Counted from the first letter of the stretch, positions 1 through 8,782 are shown. The stretch is DNA of 64,000 bases from Microbacterium aurum (GCF_016907815.1 NZ_JAFBCQ010000001.1:868001-932000); one strand, 5' to 3'. Numbers and translations are program-made. The notes: generated by a model from the letters alone, not told the origin.

Positions 1-1511
1 AGGCCGAGCACGTCGCGCGTCTCGGCGGGCTCGATGATCCCGTCGTCCCACAGGCGCGACGTGGAGTAGTAGGGACTGCCCTGCCGCTCGTACTGCTCGC
101 GGATCGGCTGCTCGAAGGCGGTGCGCTCGTCGGCGGTCCACGGGGTGCCGGCGGCGTCCAGCTGGTCGCCGCGCACGGTCGACAGCACCGACGCGGCCTG
201 CGGTCCGCCCATGACAGACACGCGCGCGCCGGGCCAGATCCACAGGAACCGCGGGGAGTACGCGCGACCGCACATGGAGTAGTTCCCGGCGCCGAACGAA
301 CCGCCGACGACGACCGTGAGCTTCGGCACGCGGGCGCATGCGACGGCGTTCACCATCTTGGCGCCGTGCTTGGCGATGCCGCCGTGCTCGTACTCGCGGC
401 CGACCATGAACCCGGTGATGTTCTGCAGGAACACCAGGGGGATGCCGCGCTGATCGCAGAGCTCGATGAAGTGCGCGCCTTTCAGCGCCGACTCGGCGAA
501 CAGGACGCCGTTGTTGGCGAGGATGCCGACGCGGTGACCGTGGATGCGAGCGAAGCCCGTCACGAGGGTCTCGCCGTATTCGCGCTTGAACTCGTGGAAG
601 GTGGCGTCGTCGGCGATGCGGGCGATGATCTCCCGCGCGTCGTACGGCGTCGTCAGCTCGACCGGCACGACGTCGACGAGGGTCGCGGGGTCGGCGGCGG
701 GCGGCACGGCGGGCACCGGTCGCTCCAGCGGCGGCACCGGCTGTGGGGTGTCCGGGAGCGTCGCGACGATGTCGCGGACGATCCGCAACGCGTCGGCGTC
801 GTCGTCGGCGAGGTGGTCGACGACGCCGGAGATGCGGGCGTGGGTGAGTCCGCCGCCGAGATCCTCGGCGGTGACCTCTTCGCCCGTCGCCGCTTTCACC
901 AGGGGCGGCCCGCCGAGGAAGATCGTGCCCTGGTTCCGCACGATGACCGTCTCGTCGCTCATCGCCGGGACGTACGCGCCGCCGGCCGTGGAGGAGCCCA
1001 TGACCGCGGCGATCTGCGGGATGCCGTCGCGGGACAGTCGCGCCTGGTTGTAGAAGATGCGGCCGAAGTGGTCGCGGTCGGGGAACACTTCGTCCTGCAG
1101 CGGCAGGAAAGCCCCGCCGGAGTCGACGAGGTACACGCAGGGGAGGCGGTTCTCGGCGGCGATCTCCTGAGCGCGCAGGTGCTTCTTCACGGTGAGCGGA
1201 TGGTAGGTGCCGCCCTTGACCGTCGCGTCGTTCGCGACGACCATCACGTGCCGGCCGTGCACGAGGCCGATGCCCGCGACGACGCCCGCCGCGGGCCACG
1301 CGTCCGCCAGGTCGCAGCCCGCGAGCGGCGCGAGCTCCAGGAAGGGGGAGCCGCGGTCGAGCAGCGCGTCGACGCGGTCGCGGGCGAGGAGCTTGCCGCG
1401 CGCGAGGTGCCGGCGGCGGGATGCCTCGGGGCCCCCCGCTGCGGCCTCGGCGCGGCGGGCGCGCAGGTCGTCGATCAGGGCGGCGTATCCGGACGTCGTC
1501 GTCGCGGCCAT
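1..1511 (-). CDS. Acyl-CoA carboxylase beta (carboxyltransferase) subunit, methylcrotonyl-CoA type; 3' end cut by window
   Basis: Reading leftward from ATG at 1511 there is an open frame of about 503 codons with no stop before the window edge. The translation has typical biotin-dependent carboxyltransferase signatures: an early segment around [12 protein letters not shown], then [16 protein letters not shown], then [14 protein letters not shown], and a second half with LFLQN-like ITGFMVG and [16 protein letters not shown]. The family transfers carboxyl from carboxybiotin to an acyl-CoA. The length and the [23 protein letters not shown] pattern fit methylcrotonyl-CoA carboxylase beta (leucine breakdown) better than propionyl-CoA carboxylase; that choice is inference. 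A GAGGATG ribosome site precedes the start. The biotin-carrier subunit would lie beyond the window's left edge. Confidence 0.9.
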   Translation of the reverse strand, partial: MAATTTSGYAALIDDLRARRAEAAAGGPEASRRRHLARGKLLARDRVDALLDRGSPFLELAPLAGCDLADAWPAAGVVAGIGLVHGRHVMVVANDATVKGGTYHPLTVKKHLRAQEIAAENRLPCVYLVDSGGAFLPLQDEVFPDRDHFGRIFYNQARLSRDGIPQIAAVMGSSTAGGAYVPAMSDETVIVRNQGTIFLGGPPLVKAATGEEVTAEDLGGGLTHARISGVVDHLADDDADALRIVRDIVATLPDTPQPVPPLERPVPAVPPAADPATLVDVVPVELTTPYDAREIIARIADDATFHEFKREYGETLVTGFARIHGHRVGILANNGVLFAESALKGAHFIELCDQRGIPLVFLQNITGFMVGREYEHGGIAKHGAKMVNAVACARVPKLTVVVGGSFGAGNYSMCGRAYSPRFLWIWPGARVSVMGGPQAASVLSTVRGDQLDAAGTPWTADERTAFEQPIREQYERQGSPYYSTSRLWDDGIIEPAETRDVLG

Positions 1512-1528
1512 CGGGCATCCTCGATTTG

Positions 1529-1544
1529 GTTAGGAATCATTAAC
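1529..1544. promoter_or_regulatory. Possible operator (GTTA-N8-TAAC) for the carboxylase gene
   Basis: An interrupted palindrome GTTA...TAAC lies 18 bases upstream of the carboxylase start, in an AT-rich patch between divergent genes. TetR-family regulators of acyl-CoA genes often bind GTTA/TAAC-type sites; assignment to any regulator is inference. Confidence 0.35.
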
Positions 1545-1628
1545 TGAAGAGAGCGTATCCTCGCCGCCCCCGCGCGTCCACCGCCCCGGTGCCACACCGC
1601 GCGCCGCGCACGGGACAGAATGGGGGAG

Positions 1629-2120
1629 ATGAGTGTCACCCACGAGCAGCCGGCGTCGTATTGGTACGTCGAAGACGACGCGCGCTCCACGTCGGTCATG
1701 GAGGCGATGCGGTCCTACCGGGCGGCGGAGGTCGCGATGCGCCGCCGGACCCAGCAGGCGATGGACATGGGGGAGAACGAGCTCCTCGTGCTGCGCTTCC
1801 TCGCGCGAGCGCGCCTGCGCGGCGAGTCGGTCACGCCCGTCGCACTCAGCCGGTACCTCGGCATCACGTCGGCCTCGACGACCGCCCTCCTCGACCGGCT
1901 CGAGCGGTCGGGGCACGTCAGTCGCGGCCCCAACCCGACCGACCGGCGCAGCGTCCTCGTCACCTCGAGCGAGAAGTCGGACGACGAGATCCGGCACACC
2001 CTGTCCGCGATGCACGAGCGCATGATGGCGATCGTCCGCGGCATGGACCCGGATCAGCGCGCCACTGTGATCGGCTTCCTGGACGCGATGCGCGAGGCGG
2101 TAGACCAGATCGACGCGTAG
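1629..2120 (+). CDS. MarR-family transcriptional regulator (paralogue A)
   Basis: 163-residue winged-helix regulator. The recognition region reads LGITSASTTALLDRLE followed by the wing PTDRRSVLV, which is the classic MarR pattern. I start it at ATG 1629 because a CAGAAT -10-like box (1616-1621) lies 7 bases upstream, giving a leaderless transcript; an in-frame ATG at 1620 is the alternative. It is divergent from the carboxylase gene and convergent with a close paralogue at 2191-2649, with which it shares the STTALLDRLE block and C-terminal layout. Ligand and targets are unknown. Confidence 0.85.
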   Translation: MSVTHEQPASYWYVEDDARSTSVMEAMRSYRAAEVAMRRRTQQAMDMGENELLVLRFLARARLRGESVTPVALSRYLGITSASTTALLDRLERSGHVSRGPNPTDRRSVLVTSSEKSDDEIRHTLSAMHERMMAIVRGMDPDQRATVIGFLDAMREAVDQIDA

Positions 2121-2133
2121 CGTCGATCTGGTC
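2103..2133. terminator. Perfect hairpin over the stop codon between convergent marR genes
   Basis: GACCAGATCGACGC (2103-2116), a 3-base loop, then the exact complement GCGTCGATCTGGTC (2120-2133). The loop-proximal bases contain the TAG stop of the upstream gene. A third partial copy, CAGATCGACGCGT, lies at 2150-2162. It probably acts as a bidirectional terminator. Confidence 0.7.
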
Positions 2134-2190
2134 GGGGTGAAGGCGCTTCAGATCGACGCGTGACGCGGCCGCGGAGCGGCGCGCAGCGCG

Positions 2191-2649
2191 TCAGCCGGCC
2201 GCGACGTTGTCGGCGGCGGCGGCGACCTCGTCGAGGAAGGTGAGGATGCAGTCGCGGCCGTGGGCGTCGAGGCCGCCCACGATCGCGGCGACACGGTCCG
2301 CGAAGGCGTCGACCAGATCGGCGACCGCCGTCTCGGCGTGCGCGGTGGGAGCGATGAGGATGCTGCGCCGGTCGGTGGGATGACTGACGCGTTCGACGCG
2401 CCCCTGCTTCTCCAGCCGGTCGAGGAGGGCCGTCGTCGATGCCGAGCTGATGCCGAGGTGGCGGGAGAGCTCGCTCGGGCGCACGACCGCCCCTTCGCGC
2501 CGACGCAGCAGCAGATACTGCAGCATGCGGAGCTCGTTGTCCCCGAGCGCAGAGGTCTCCCGGACGCGGAGGTGCATCGCCGCGTCGGCCGCGCGGAAGC
2601 GCTCGAGAGCGTCGAGCACGTCGTCCTTCGTCACCACGTTTTCGTCCAT
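2191..2649 (-). CDS. MarR-family transcriptional regulator (paralogue B)
   Basis: 152-residue winged-helix protein with recognition region LGISSASTTALLDRLEKQG and wing PTDRRSILIAP, almost the same motif order as paralogue A on the opposite strand. ATG 2649 is preceded by a GGGGG tract about ten bases upstream. The two genes face each other with 70 bases between their stops, so they look like an inverted duplication. The upstream 147-base AT-rich gap separates it from a small DUF7882-type gene. Function beyond DNA binding is not evident. Confidence 0.85.
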   Translation of the reverse strand: MDENVVTKDDVLDALERFRAADAAMHLRVRETSALGDNELRMLQYLLLRRREGAVVRPSELSRHLGISSASTTALLDRLEKQGRVERVSHPTDRRSILIAPTAHAETAVADLVDAFADRVAAIVGGLDAHGRDCILTFLDEVAAAADNVAAG

Positions 2650-2718
2650 GGCGTTGTGACCCCCGATCGCACGTGAACAATATATCTCCCCGCAAGGATA
2701 ACTCGAAACATGTCTCGC

Positions 2719-2748
2719 TTGACTAACTACTTACCGACGGAATAACCT
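2719..2748 (+). promoter_or_regulatory. Sigma70-type promoter for the DUF7882 gene pair
   Basis: TTGACT (2719-2724), 18-base spacer, TAACCT (2743-2748). It lies about 50 bases before the ATG at 2797, whose ribosome site is GAGGAG. Confidence 0.5.
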
Positions 2749-2761
2749 TTCGACGAATCGA

Positions 2762-2776
2762 CCGTGATCATCACGG
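2762..2776. promoter_or_regulatory. 15-bp perfect palindrome upstream of the DUF7882 gene
   Basis: CCGTGATCATCACGG, symmetrical around a central C, lies between the predicted -10 box and the start codon at 2797. This is a typical place for a repressor site or a small 5'-UTR hairpin. The binding protein is unknown; the divergent MarR is one candidate. Confidence 0.4.
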
Positions 2777-2796
2777 CGACCATATGAGGAGTCGAC

Positions 2797-3120
2797 ATGG
2801 GAAACCTGTACTACGGGAACAGCGCCGAGCCGATCATCGTTCCGGACGTCGAGCTGGCCCATCTGAAGATGGTGGCGACGACGAAGCTCCGCCGCTCCGA
2901 AGGCTTCAGCGTCTCGTTCTCGTCGGCGCGCACCGGCCGATCTACGCTGTGGGTGCACTGCGCGATCCCACTGCGCTTCGACTTCGACTCCGCCGAGCCG
3001 GTGAAGCTCGACCCGGCCTACGTCAACCAGCTCGCCCAGGACGCGACGTCGGCGATGGGGATCGTCATCGACCTCGACGCGTCGCGCATGGCGAAGCGGG
3101 AACTGGCGGCGGTCGCATGA
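2797..3120 (+). CDS. Small DUF7882-like protein of Microbacteriaceae
   Basis: 107 residues, start set by GAGGAGTCGAC before ATG. It has the recognisable pattern of a short protein common in Microbacterium: MGxLxYG at the N-terminus, LAHLKMVATTKLRR in the middle, then a TLWVHCAIPLRF strand. As I recall, relatives are often annotated in databases as 'ATP-dependent DNA ligase', although this length cannot hold a ligase catalytic domain. Its true role is unknown. It overlaps the next gene by four bases (ATGA), so the two are probably translated together. Confidence 0.75.
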   Translation: MGNLYYGNSAEPIIVPDVELAHLKMVATTKLRRSEGFSVSFSSARTGRSTLWVHCAIPLRFDFDSAEPVKLDPAYVNQLAQDATSAMGIVIDLDASRMAKRELAAVA

Positions 3121-3479
3121 GCGCCGTCCTGAACGCGCCGGCGACGATTCCCGCTCCGACCCGCGCGACGGGCGGCCGCGTGACGTGGATCCACGTCGAA
3201 TCGGGCTTCCACGTGGCATCCTGTGCGGGAGAATACGTCGGATTCGCCGAGCGCACGCCGGACGGGCACTTCGTGGGATTCGACGCCCGGTCCACGCCGG
3301 TCGGCCGTTACGCCGACCTCGGCGAGGCGAAGGACGCCGTCGTCAGTGCGCGCAGGCACGCGATGACCGAACCCGAGTCGCCTCGCGTGCAGGCGGCGCT
3401 GCACACCGCCGCGGCGGCAACGGGGCTCGTCGCCCTGGGAACGCTCGCGACCGCCGTCGCGACGCTGCCCGGCTTCTGA
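3117..3479 (+). CDS. Hypothetical protein, C-terminal hydrophobic helix
   Basis: 120 residues beginning at an ATGA overlap with the DUF7882 gene. Residues about 20-75 (WIHVESGFHVASCAGEYVGF onward) look like a small beta-rich domain. The C-terminus (TAAAATGLVALGTLATAVAT) is alanine/leucine-rich and could be a membrane anchor. I do not recognise the family. The tight overlap suggests it works with the DUF7882 protein. Confidence 0.6.
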   Translation: MSAVLNAPATIPAPTRATGGRVTWIHVESGFHVASCAGEYVGFAERTPDGHFVGFDARSTPVGRYADLGEAKDAVVSARRHAMTEPESPRVQAALHTAAAATGLVALGTLATAVATLPGF

Positions 3480-3503
3480 GCAGGCGGCGACGACAGCGGC
3501 GGA

Positions 3504-3848
3504 TCAGGCCTTCGCGGCCATAGCCCCGTCGGTGCGCACCTGCAGATAGTCGCAGAGTCCCGCGACGACGAGGAGGTCTTCACTCAGCTGCGTCACGCCC
3601 GCGGCGTCCATGTCGAATCCCTCGGTGCGGGGCTCGAACGTCACGAGCCAGTGCGGGCCGGTCTCGTCGACACCGGCCTGGATGTACGTGATCGTGGAGA
3701 CGTTTCGCAGCGCGACGACGACCATGCCGGATTCGGGACCGGGGGTGAAGTCCTTCTCGAGGACCGTGACGGAACCGGTGCGCTCAGGGTGCTGGGCGAG
3801 GTAGTCGTCCACCCAGCCCTGGACGGTGGCCTTGTTGCGGTACGGCAT
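3504..3848 (-). CDS. Hypothetical protein, about 114 residues
   Basis: Start chosen at ATG 3848 because GAGG lies five bases upstream; an in-frame GTG at 3902 would add 18 residues but has poor spacing to any ribosome site and would abut the TetR stop. The protein starts MPYRNKATVQGWVDDYLAQH and has central strands (SGMVVVALRNVSTITYIQAG). No catalytic motif or membrane segment is seen. It lies downstream of the tetR gene on the same strand and may be co-transcribed. Function unknown. Confidence 0.6.
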   Translation of the reverse strand: MPYRNKATVQGWVDDYLAQHPERTGSVTVLEKDFTPGPESGMVVVALRNVSTITYIQAGVDETGPHWLVTFEPRTEGFDMDAAGVTQLSEDLLVVAGLCDYLQVRTDGAMAAKA

Positions 3849-3901
3849 CGAACCTCGGATCCTCCCCGGGAGCGTCCCGGGATTCTTCGCGCCGAACGGC
3901 A

Positions 3902-4567
3902 CTACTCCAGTATGCGGGATGTGTGAACCGATTCCGGCTGATTCCCGCGGCGCCCGTGAAGGTGCGAGGCCGTGGGCGCGGGCCGCAGCACCGCGCTCAG
4001 GAGGGTCCCCATCGCCGCGACCGGGTCCGTGCCGTCGGCGAGCCAGCGGATCTGGATGCCCTCCCAGCCCGTCACCACGAGCCCCGCGAGCTCGAGCGGG
4101 TCGCCGTCGGTCGTGAGCCGGCCGACCGCGACGTCGTGCGCGATGAGCGCGGAGTACGTCGCGGTCACCGACGCATAGCGGCTCCGCAGCCAGTCGTGGG
4201 CCTCGTGGCCGGGATACGTCGCCTCCGCCGAGACGATCGAGAACATCCGCACGAGCTCTCGTCGCGCGAGGTTCCGGCGCACGATGGCGAGGATGGAGGG
4301 GAGGAATCCGTCGCGTCGCGAGCGGACGTCGAAGTCGGGATCGGCGGCATCCTCCTGCTCGAGCACGGCCGCCAGCAGCGCCACCTTGGTCGGGAAGTGG
4401 TGCATGACGGTCGTGAGACTGAGGTCGAGCTGCTTCGCGATCTGCCGCAGCGATCCGCCCTGGTAGCCGTGCGCGCTGAAGACCGCCGTCGCCGAGGCGA
4501 TGATCTCGCTGCGTCGCTCGGCGGTCTTGGCGTACGGGCCGCGGCGCGCGGGCGGGGAGGCCGTCAT
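3902..4567 (-). CDS. TetR-family regulator, likely repressor of the beta-galactosidase gene
   Basis: 221 residues from ATG 4567 (a longer start at 4612 would run through the operator). The N-terminal helix-turn-helix reads ATAVFSAHGYQGGSLRQIAK followed by LSLTTVMHHFPTK, the standard TetR DNA-binding domain. The C-terminal ligand domain has no assignable specificity. It is divergent from the GH42 gene at 4636, and a 24-bp palindrome lies between them, so control of that gene (and itself) by a galactoside-derived ligand is a reasonable inference. Confidence 0.85.
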   Translation of the reverse strand: MTASPPARRGPYAKTAERRSEIIASATAVFSAHGYQGGSLRQIAKQLDLSLTTVMHHFPTKVALLAAVLEQEDAADPDFDVRSRRDGFLPSILAIVRRNLARRELVRMFSIVSAEATYPGHEAHDWLRSRYASVTATYSALIAHDVAVGRLTTDGDPLELAGLVVTGWEGIQIRWLADGTDPVAAMGTLLSAVLRPAPTASHLHGRRGNQPESVHTSRILE

Positions 4568-4594
4568 GGAGCCGATAGTACCCGGGTCGCGATA

Positions 4595-4629
4595 AAACCC
4601 GTGCATGTGCACGTGTTTGGTGCTACGCT
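4595..4629. promoter_or_regulatory. TetR-type operator palindrome plus leaderless -10 box of the beta-galactosidase gene
   Basis: The core CGTGCATGTGCACG (4600-4613) is a 6-2-6 inverted repeat, extended by AAAC (4595-4598) and GTTT (4615-4618). TACGCT (4624-4629) is a -10 box placed 6 bases before the ATG, so the mRNA is probably leaderless and the palindrome would cover the -35 region. Confidence 0.65.
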
Positions 4630-4635
4630 GAACGC

Positions 4636-6678
4636 ATGGCGATCGATGACACGACCTACCGCTGGGTGAACGACGGATCGACCGGACCGGGACGGATGCG
4701 CTACGGCGCGGACTACAACCCGGAGCAGTGGTCGCGCGACGTGTGGCAGGAGGACATGCGCCTCATGCGCGAGGCGCGCGTCAACATCGTCTCGCTCGGC
4801 ATCTTCTCGTGGGCGCTGCTGGAGCCCCGCCCCGGTGAGTACGACTTCGCCTGGCTCGACGAGGTCATCGAGCTGCTGCACGCGAACGGCATCGACGTCG
4901 ACCTCGCGACCGCGACCGCGTCGCCGCCGCCGTGGCTCGCGAAGGCCCACCCTGAGATCCTGCCGCAGACGATCGACGGCACGATCCTGTGGCCGGGCGC
5001 CCGTCAGCACTGGCGCCCGACCTCGCCGGTGTTCCGCGAGCACGCGCTGCGCCTCGTCCGGGCGCTCGCCGAGCGGTACGGCGACCATCCCGCCGTCGTC
5101 GCCTGGCACATCTCGAACGAGCTCGGCTGCCACAACCTCTATGACTTCTCCGATGATGCGGCGCGCGCGTTCCGCGTGTGGCTGCAGGCCCGGTATGGCA
5201 CGCTCGAAGCGCTCAACGAGGCGTGGGGCACGGCGTTCTGGTCGCAGCACTACGGCGAGTGGGACGAGATCCTGCCGCCGCGGACGGCCCCCACGCAGCG
5301 AAACCCCGGTCAGCAGCTCGACTTCGAGCGGTTCTCGTCGGAAGCCGTGCGCGACTACCTGCGCGCCGAATCCGCCGTGCTGGGCGAGGTCGCCCCGGGC
5401 ATCCCGCGCACGACGAATTTCATGGTCGCGCAGAACGTGCGCGACCTCGACTACCCGACCTGGGTGGGCGACGTCGACTTCGTCTCGAACGACCACTACC
5501 GCCGGCCGGGAGAGCTCGGACGCGACGACCTGTCGTTCTGGGCGAACCTCACCGGCAACATCGCCGGTGGCCGCCCGTGGTTCCTCATGGAGCACGCCAC
5601 GAGCGCCGTCAACTGGCGCGAGGTCAACCCGCCCAAGCGCTCCGGCGAGCTCGCGGCGGATGCCCTCACCCACGTCGCGCACGGTGCGGACGCCGTGTGC
5701 TACTTCCAGTGGCGCCAGTCCCGCGCGGGAGGCGAGCGCTACCACTCCGGCATGGTGCCGCACGCGGGCGAGGACAGTCGCGTGTTCCGCGACGTCGTCG
5801 CCCTGGGCGCCCAGCTGCGCGACCTCGCGCCGGTCGTCGGCTCGCGCCGGGAGAAGGCGCGCGTCGCGATCGTCTTCGACTACGAGTCGTGGTGGGTCAG
5901 CGGGCGCGACTCGCACCCGAGCGACGCCCTGCGGTACGACGTCGAGGCGCTGAACTGGTACCGGGCGCTGCTCGATCTCGGCATCCGGGCCGACGTCGTG
6001 CCGGTCGCGAGCTCGTTCGACGACTACGAGGTCGTCATCGCGCCGATGCTGCACGTCGTTCCCACGGCGCTGCGCGCACGGCTCGAGGCGATCGTCGCGG
6101 ACGGACGGCACCTCGTCACGACCTTCTTCTCCGGCACGGTCGACGAGCACGACCGGGTGTGGCTCGGCGGCTACCCGGGCGCGCTACGGGACGTCCTCGG
6201 CGTGACCGTCGAGGAGTTCGTGCCGCTGCTGCCGGACGCCCCCGTGACCCTCGCGTCGGGCGCGGTCGCAAACCTGTGGACCGAGCGGATCTCGCGCCTG
6301 GCCGACGGCGTCGAGGTGCTCGACACGTATGCCGACGGCGACCTCGCCGGTCAGGCCGCCGTCACGCGACGCACCGCAGGCGAGGGGTCGGCGACGTACG
6401 TGTCGGCCGACCTCGGCCGTGACGGTGTGCGCGGCGTGCTCGCCCGTCTGTCGCAGGACGTCGAGGCGCTGCGCGGCGACGCGCTCGCGGCGGACGGTGC
6501 GCTCGAGGTCATCGTGCGCGTCGCACGCGACGGCGAGCGGTTCGTGTTCCTCGCGAACCGCTCCGACGACCGGGTCGCGCTCGATGTCGTCGAGGTCGCG
6601 CCGCGATCGGTCGTCGTCCTGACGGGCGGCGATGTCCTCGTGGCATCCGACGCCGCGCGCGAGGCCGTCTCCGCATGA
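4636..6678 (+). CDS. GH42 beta-galactosidase
   Basis: 680-residue cytoplasmic glycoside hydrolase family 42 enzyme, full length and without a signal peptide. It begins with the hallmark MRYGADYNPEQW (residues 21-32). The acid/base glutamate is E162 in HISNELGCHN and the nucleophile is E319 in FLMEHATSAVNW. A TIM barrel (about 20-400) is followed by the trimerisation domain and a C-terminal beta domain. The family releases galactose from short beta-galactosides. Its product would feed the galT-galK-galE-pgm genes elsewhere in this window. The downstream DUF1349 gene overlaps by four bases. Confidence 0.93.
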   Translation: MAIDDTTYRWVNDGSTGPGRMRYGADYNPEQWSRDVWQEDMRLMREARVNIVSLGIFSWALLEPRPGEYDFAWLDEVIELLHANGIDVDLATATASPPPWLAKAHPEILPQTIDGTILWPGARQHWRPTSPVFREHALRLVRALAERYGDHPAVVAWHISNELGCHNLYDFSDDAARAFRVWLQARYGTLEALNEAWGTAFWSQHYGEWDEILPPRTAPTQRNPGQQLDFERFSSEAVRDYLRAESAVLGEVAPGIPRTTNFMVAQNVRDLDYPTWVGDVDFVSNDHYRRPGELGRDDLSFWANLTGNIAGGRPWFLMEHATSAVNWREVNPPKRSGELAADALTHVAHGADAVCYFQWRQSRAGGERYHSGMVPHAGEDSRVFRDVVALGAQLRDLAPVVGSRREKARVAIVFDYESWWVSGRDSHPSDALRYDVEALNWYRALLDLGIRADVVPVASSFDDYEVVIAPMLHVVPTALRARLEAIVADGRHLVTTFFSGTVDEHDRVWLGGYPGALRDVLGVTVEEFVPLLPDAPVTLASGAVANLWTERISRLADGVEVLDTYADGDLAGQAAVTRRTAGEGSATYVSADLGRDGVRGVLARLSQDVEALRGDALAADGALEVIVRVARDGERFVFLANRSDDRVALDVVEVAPRSVVVLTGGDVLVASDAAREAVSA

Positions 6679-7253
6679 GGGAGCGGATCGACTGGGCGGC
6701 GGGCGCCTGGACGACGCCGCCCGCGTCCGCCGTCGCCGGCGACGCGCTGCGCGTGACCGCCGCCGAGGGCAGCGACGCGTGGCGCCGCACGGCATACGGG
6801 TTCGTGCACGACACGGAGCATGCGCTGCTCGCGCCGCTCCCCGTCGGCGCGGCGATGGAGGTCGTCTTCACGGCGGACTTCGACCGGGAGTTCGATCAGG
6901 CCGGGATCTTCGTGCGCGCCGACGCCGAGCGCTGGATGAAGGCGGGCGTCGAGTACGCCGACGGCGTCCTGGGCGTCGGCGCGGTCGTCACCGACCGCAT
7001 GTCGGACTGGTCTGTCGGGGCCGTGCCGGAGTGGGCCGAGCGCACGCTGCGGGTCCGCGTCAGCCGCCTGCCCGACGCCCTCGTCGTGCGGGCCGGCATC
7101 GACGGTGAGCCGCTGCGACTCGTGCGCGTCGCACCGTTCGCCGGCGACCTCGACGCCGCGGCCGGGCCGTTCGTGTGCGCGCCGACCCGGAGCGGTCTCG
7201 AGGTCGTCTTCCGCACGTGGGAGCGGACCGACGCGGACACCGCCCTGCACTGA
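6675..7253 (+). CDS. DUF1349 (concanavalin A-like lectin/glucanase fold) protein
   Basis: 192 residues overlapping the beta-galactosidase stop by ATGA. It matches the DUF1349 pattern: FDQAGIFVRADAERWMKAGVEY in the middle, a DWSVG segment, and a C-terminal FAGDLDAAAGPFVCAPTRSG strand. Members adopt a concanavalin-like sandwich and are often encoded beside glycosidases, but their biochemical role is unsettled. Here it is clearly co-transcribed with the GH42 enzyme. Confidence 0.8.
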   Translation: MRERIDWAAGAWTTPPASAVAGDALRVTAAEGSDAWRRTAYGFVHDTEHALLAPLPVGAAMEVVFTADFDREFDQAGIFVRADAERWMKAGVEYADGVLGVGAVVTDRMSDWSVGAVPEWAERTLRVRVSRLPDALVVRAGIDGEPLRLVRVAPFAGDLDAAAGPFVCAPTRSGLEVVFRTWERTDADTALH

Positions 7254-7266
7254 ACCGCCCCTGAGT

Positions 7267-7305
7267 AGCCCCTACCCCCGCCCCGGTGGGCGGGAGTCCG
7301 GGGCT
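7267..7305. terminator. Bidirectional terminator between DUF1349 and rhaB
   Basis: AGCCCC (7267-7272) pairs with GGGGCT (7300-7305), and an inner CCGCCC/GGGCGG stem lies between them. It fills the gap between two convergent stops. Confidence 0.65.
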
Positions 7306-8742
7306 TCAGGCCACGGGGTCGAACCGGCGCGGGGTGTGGGCGCGGGCGACGAGGTCGCGCAGCGCGTCGAGCGAACCCGTCACGAAGCCGGCGGCGCGCG
7401 CCTGCACGAGCACGTTGCCGAGCGCTGTCGCCTCGACGGGACCGGCGAGCACCGGCATCCCGGCGCGGTCCGCGGTCCGCTGGCACAGCAGCCGGTTCAG
7501 CGCCCCGCCGCCGACGATGTGGATCGTCCGCACATCCACCCCGCCCAGGCGCCCGGCCGTGGCGGCGGCATCGGCGAACGCCTGTGCGAGCGACTCCACG
7601 ATCGACCGCGTGTACTCCGCGCGCGTGCGCGGCGGCGCGACATCGTGCTCGGCGCACCACGCGTCGATGCGCGCGGGCATGTCGCCCGGCGGCAGGAAGC
7701 GCGGGTCGTTCACGTCGAAGACGGGCACGGCGGATGCCGGGACCTCGGCGGCCGAATCGAGCAGCGTCGGCAGGTCGATCGCGTGCCCCTCGACGCGTTC
7801 CCAGCCGCGGACGGTCTCGCTCAGCACCCACAGGCCCATGACGTTGTGCAGCAGCCGCACCCGGCCGTCGACCCCGCCCTCGTTCGTGAAGTTCGCGGCC
7901 AGCGCCTGCGGCGTGAGTACCGGATGCTCCACTTCGACGCCCACGAGCCCCCACGTGCCGCAGGAGATGTAGGCCGCGGCATCCGCCTGCATCGGCACCG
8001 CGACGACCGCCGACGCGGTGTCGTGGGAACCGACGGCCGTGACATCGGCGCTGCCGCCGACAGCCTCGACGACATGCGGCAGCAGCCCGCCGACGCGCTC
8101 GCCGGGAGCGATGAGCTGCGGCAGGATGCCACGGGACAGGCCAGGGAGCCCGAGCGCGTTGATCAGCGCGTCGTCCCACTGCCGGTCGGCCCAGCGCAGC
8201 AGTCCCGTCGTCGAGGCGTTCGTGATCTCCGCGCGCGCGGCGCCGGTGAGCCAGAAGGCGAGGAGGTCGGGGACGAGCAGCGCCGTATCGGCGAAGCCGA
8301 GGACATCGGCCGGCTCGGAGGCGAGCTGGTACAGCGTGTTGAACGGCAGGAACTGCAGGCCGTTCCGCTCGAACAGCTCGGCGTGCGGCATCCGCTCATG
8401 GACGGTCTCGACGCCGCGCGCCGTGCGCTCGTCTCGGTAGTGGAACGGGGTGCCGAGCAGCCGCCCGGCCCGCAGCAGTCCGTAGTCGACCGCCCACGAA
8501 TCGATGCCGATGCTCGCGATGCCGGGCTCGGTGCGGAACGCGTCGCGCAGCCCCTTCAGCGCCGCACCGTACAGCCCCAGGATGTCCCAGTGCAGCCCGT
8601 CGCCGGCGAAGACGGGGTCGTTCGGGAATCGCGCGACAGTCTCGGTCTCGAGCGTGTCGGGACCGACCCGGCCGACGATGACCCGGCCGCTCGTCGCGCC
8701 CAGGTCGACCGCGGCGACCGCGCCCGCGCTCCCCGCGCTCAT
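7306..8742 (-). CDS. rhaB: Rhamnulokinase
   Basis: 478-residue FGGY-type sugar kinase. The N-terminal phosphate loop is AAVDLGATSGRVIVG. The sugar-site region IGIDSWAVDYGLL, the HDTASAVVAVP block and the C-terminal adenosine motif IVGGGALNRLLCQ are those of rhamnulokinases, which convert L-rhamnulose to L-rhamnulose 1-phosphate. It is the last gene of the leftward rhamnose operon, 136 bases after the aldolase gene; that gap contains a palindromic repeat. The length is normal. Confidence 0.92.
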   Translation of the reverse strand: MSAGSAGAVAAVDLGATSGRVIVGRVGPDTLETETVARFPNDPVFAGDGLHWDILGLYGAALKGLRDAFRTEPGIASIGIDSWAVDYGLLRAGRLLGTPFHYRDERTARGVETVHERMPHAELFERNGLQFLPFNTLYQLASEPADVLGFADTALLVPDLLAFWLTGAARAEITNASTTGLLRWADRQWDDALINALGLPGLSRGILPQLIAPGERVGGLLPHVVEAVGGSADVTAVGSHDTASAVVAVPMQADAAAYISCGTWGLVGVEVEHPVLTPQALAANFTNEGGVDGRVRLLHNVMGLWVLSETVRGWERVEGHAIDLPTLLDSAAEVPASAVPVFDVNDPRFLPPGDMPARIDAWCAEHDVAPPRTRAEYTRSIVESLAQAFADAAATAGRLGGVDVRTIHIVGGGALNRLLCQRTADRAGMPVLAGPVEATALGNVLVQARAAGFVTGSLDALRDLVARAHTPRRFDPVA

Positions 8743-8782
8743 GCGCGGGCTCCGCGTCGGCGGGTCGAGTGCGCCCGTTGCT

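Noticed and set aside
366..1547. Plus-strand open frames opposite the carboxylase gene
   Set aside because: They are antisense to a clearly conserved carboxyltransferase and have Arg/Asp/Val-rich shadow composition.
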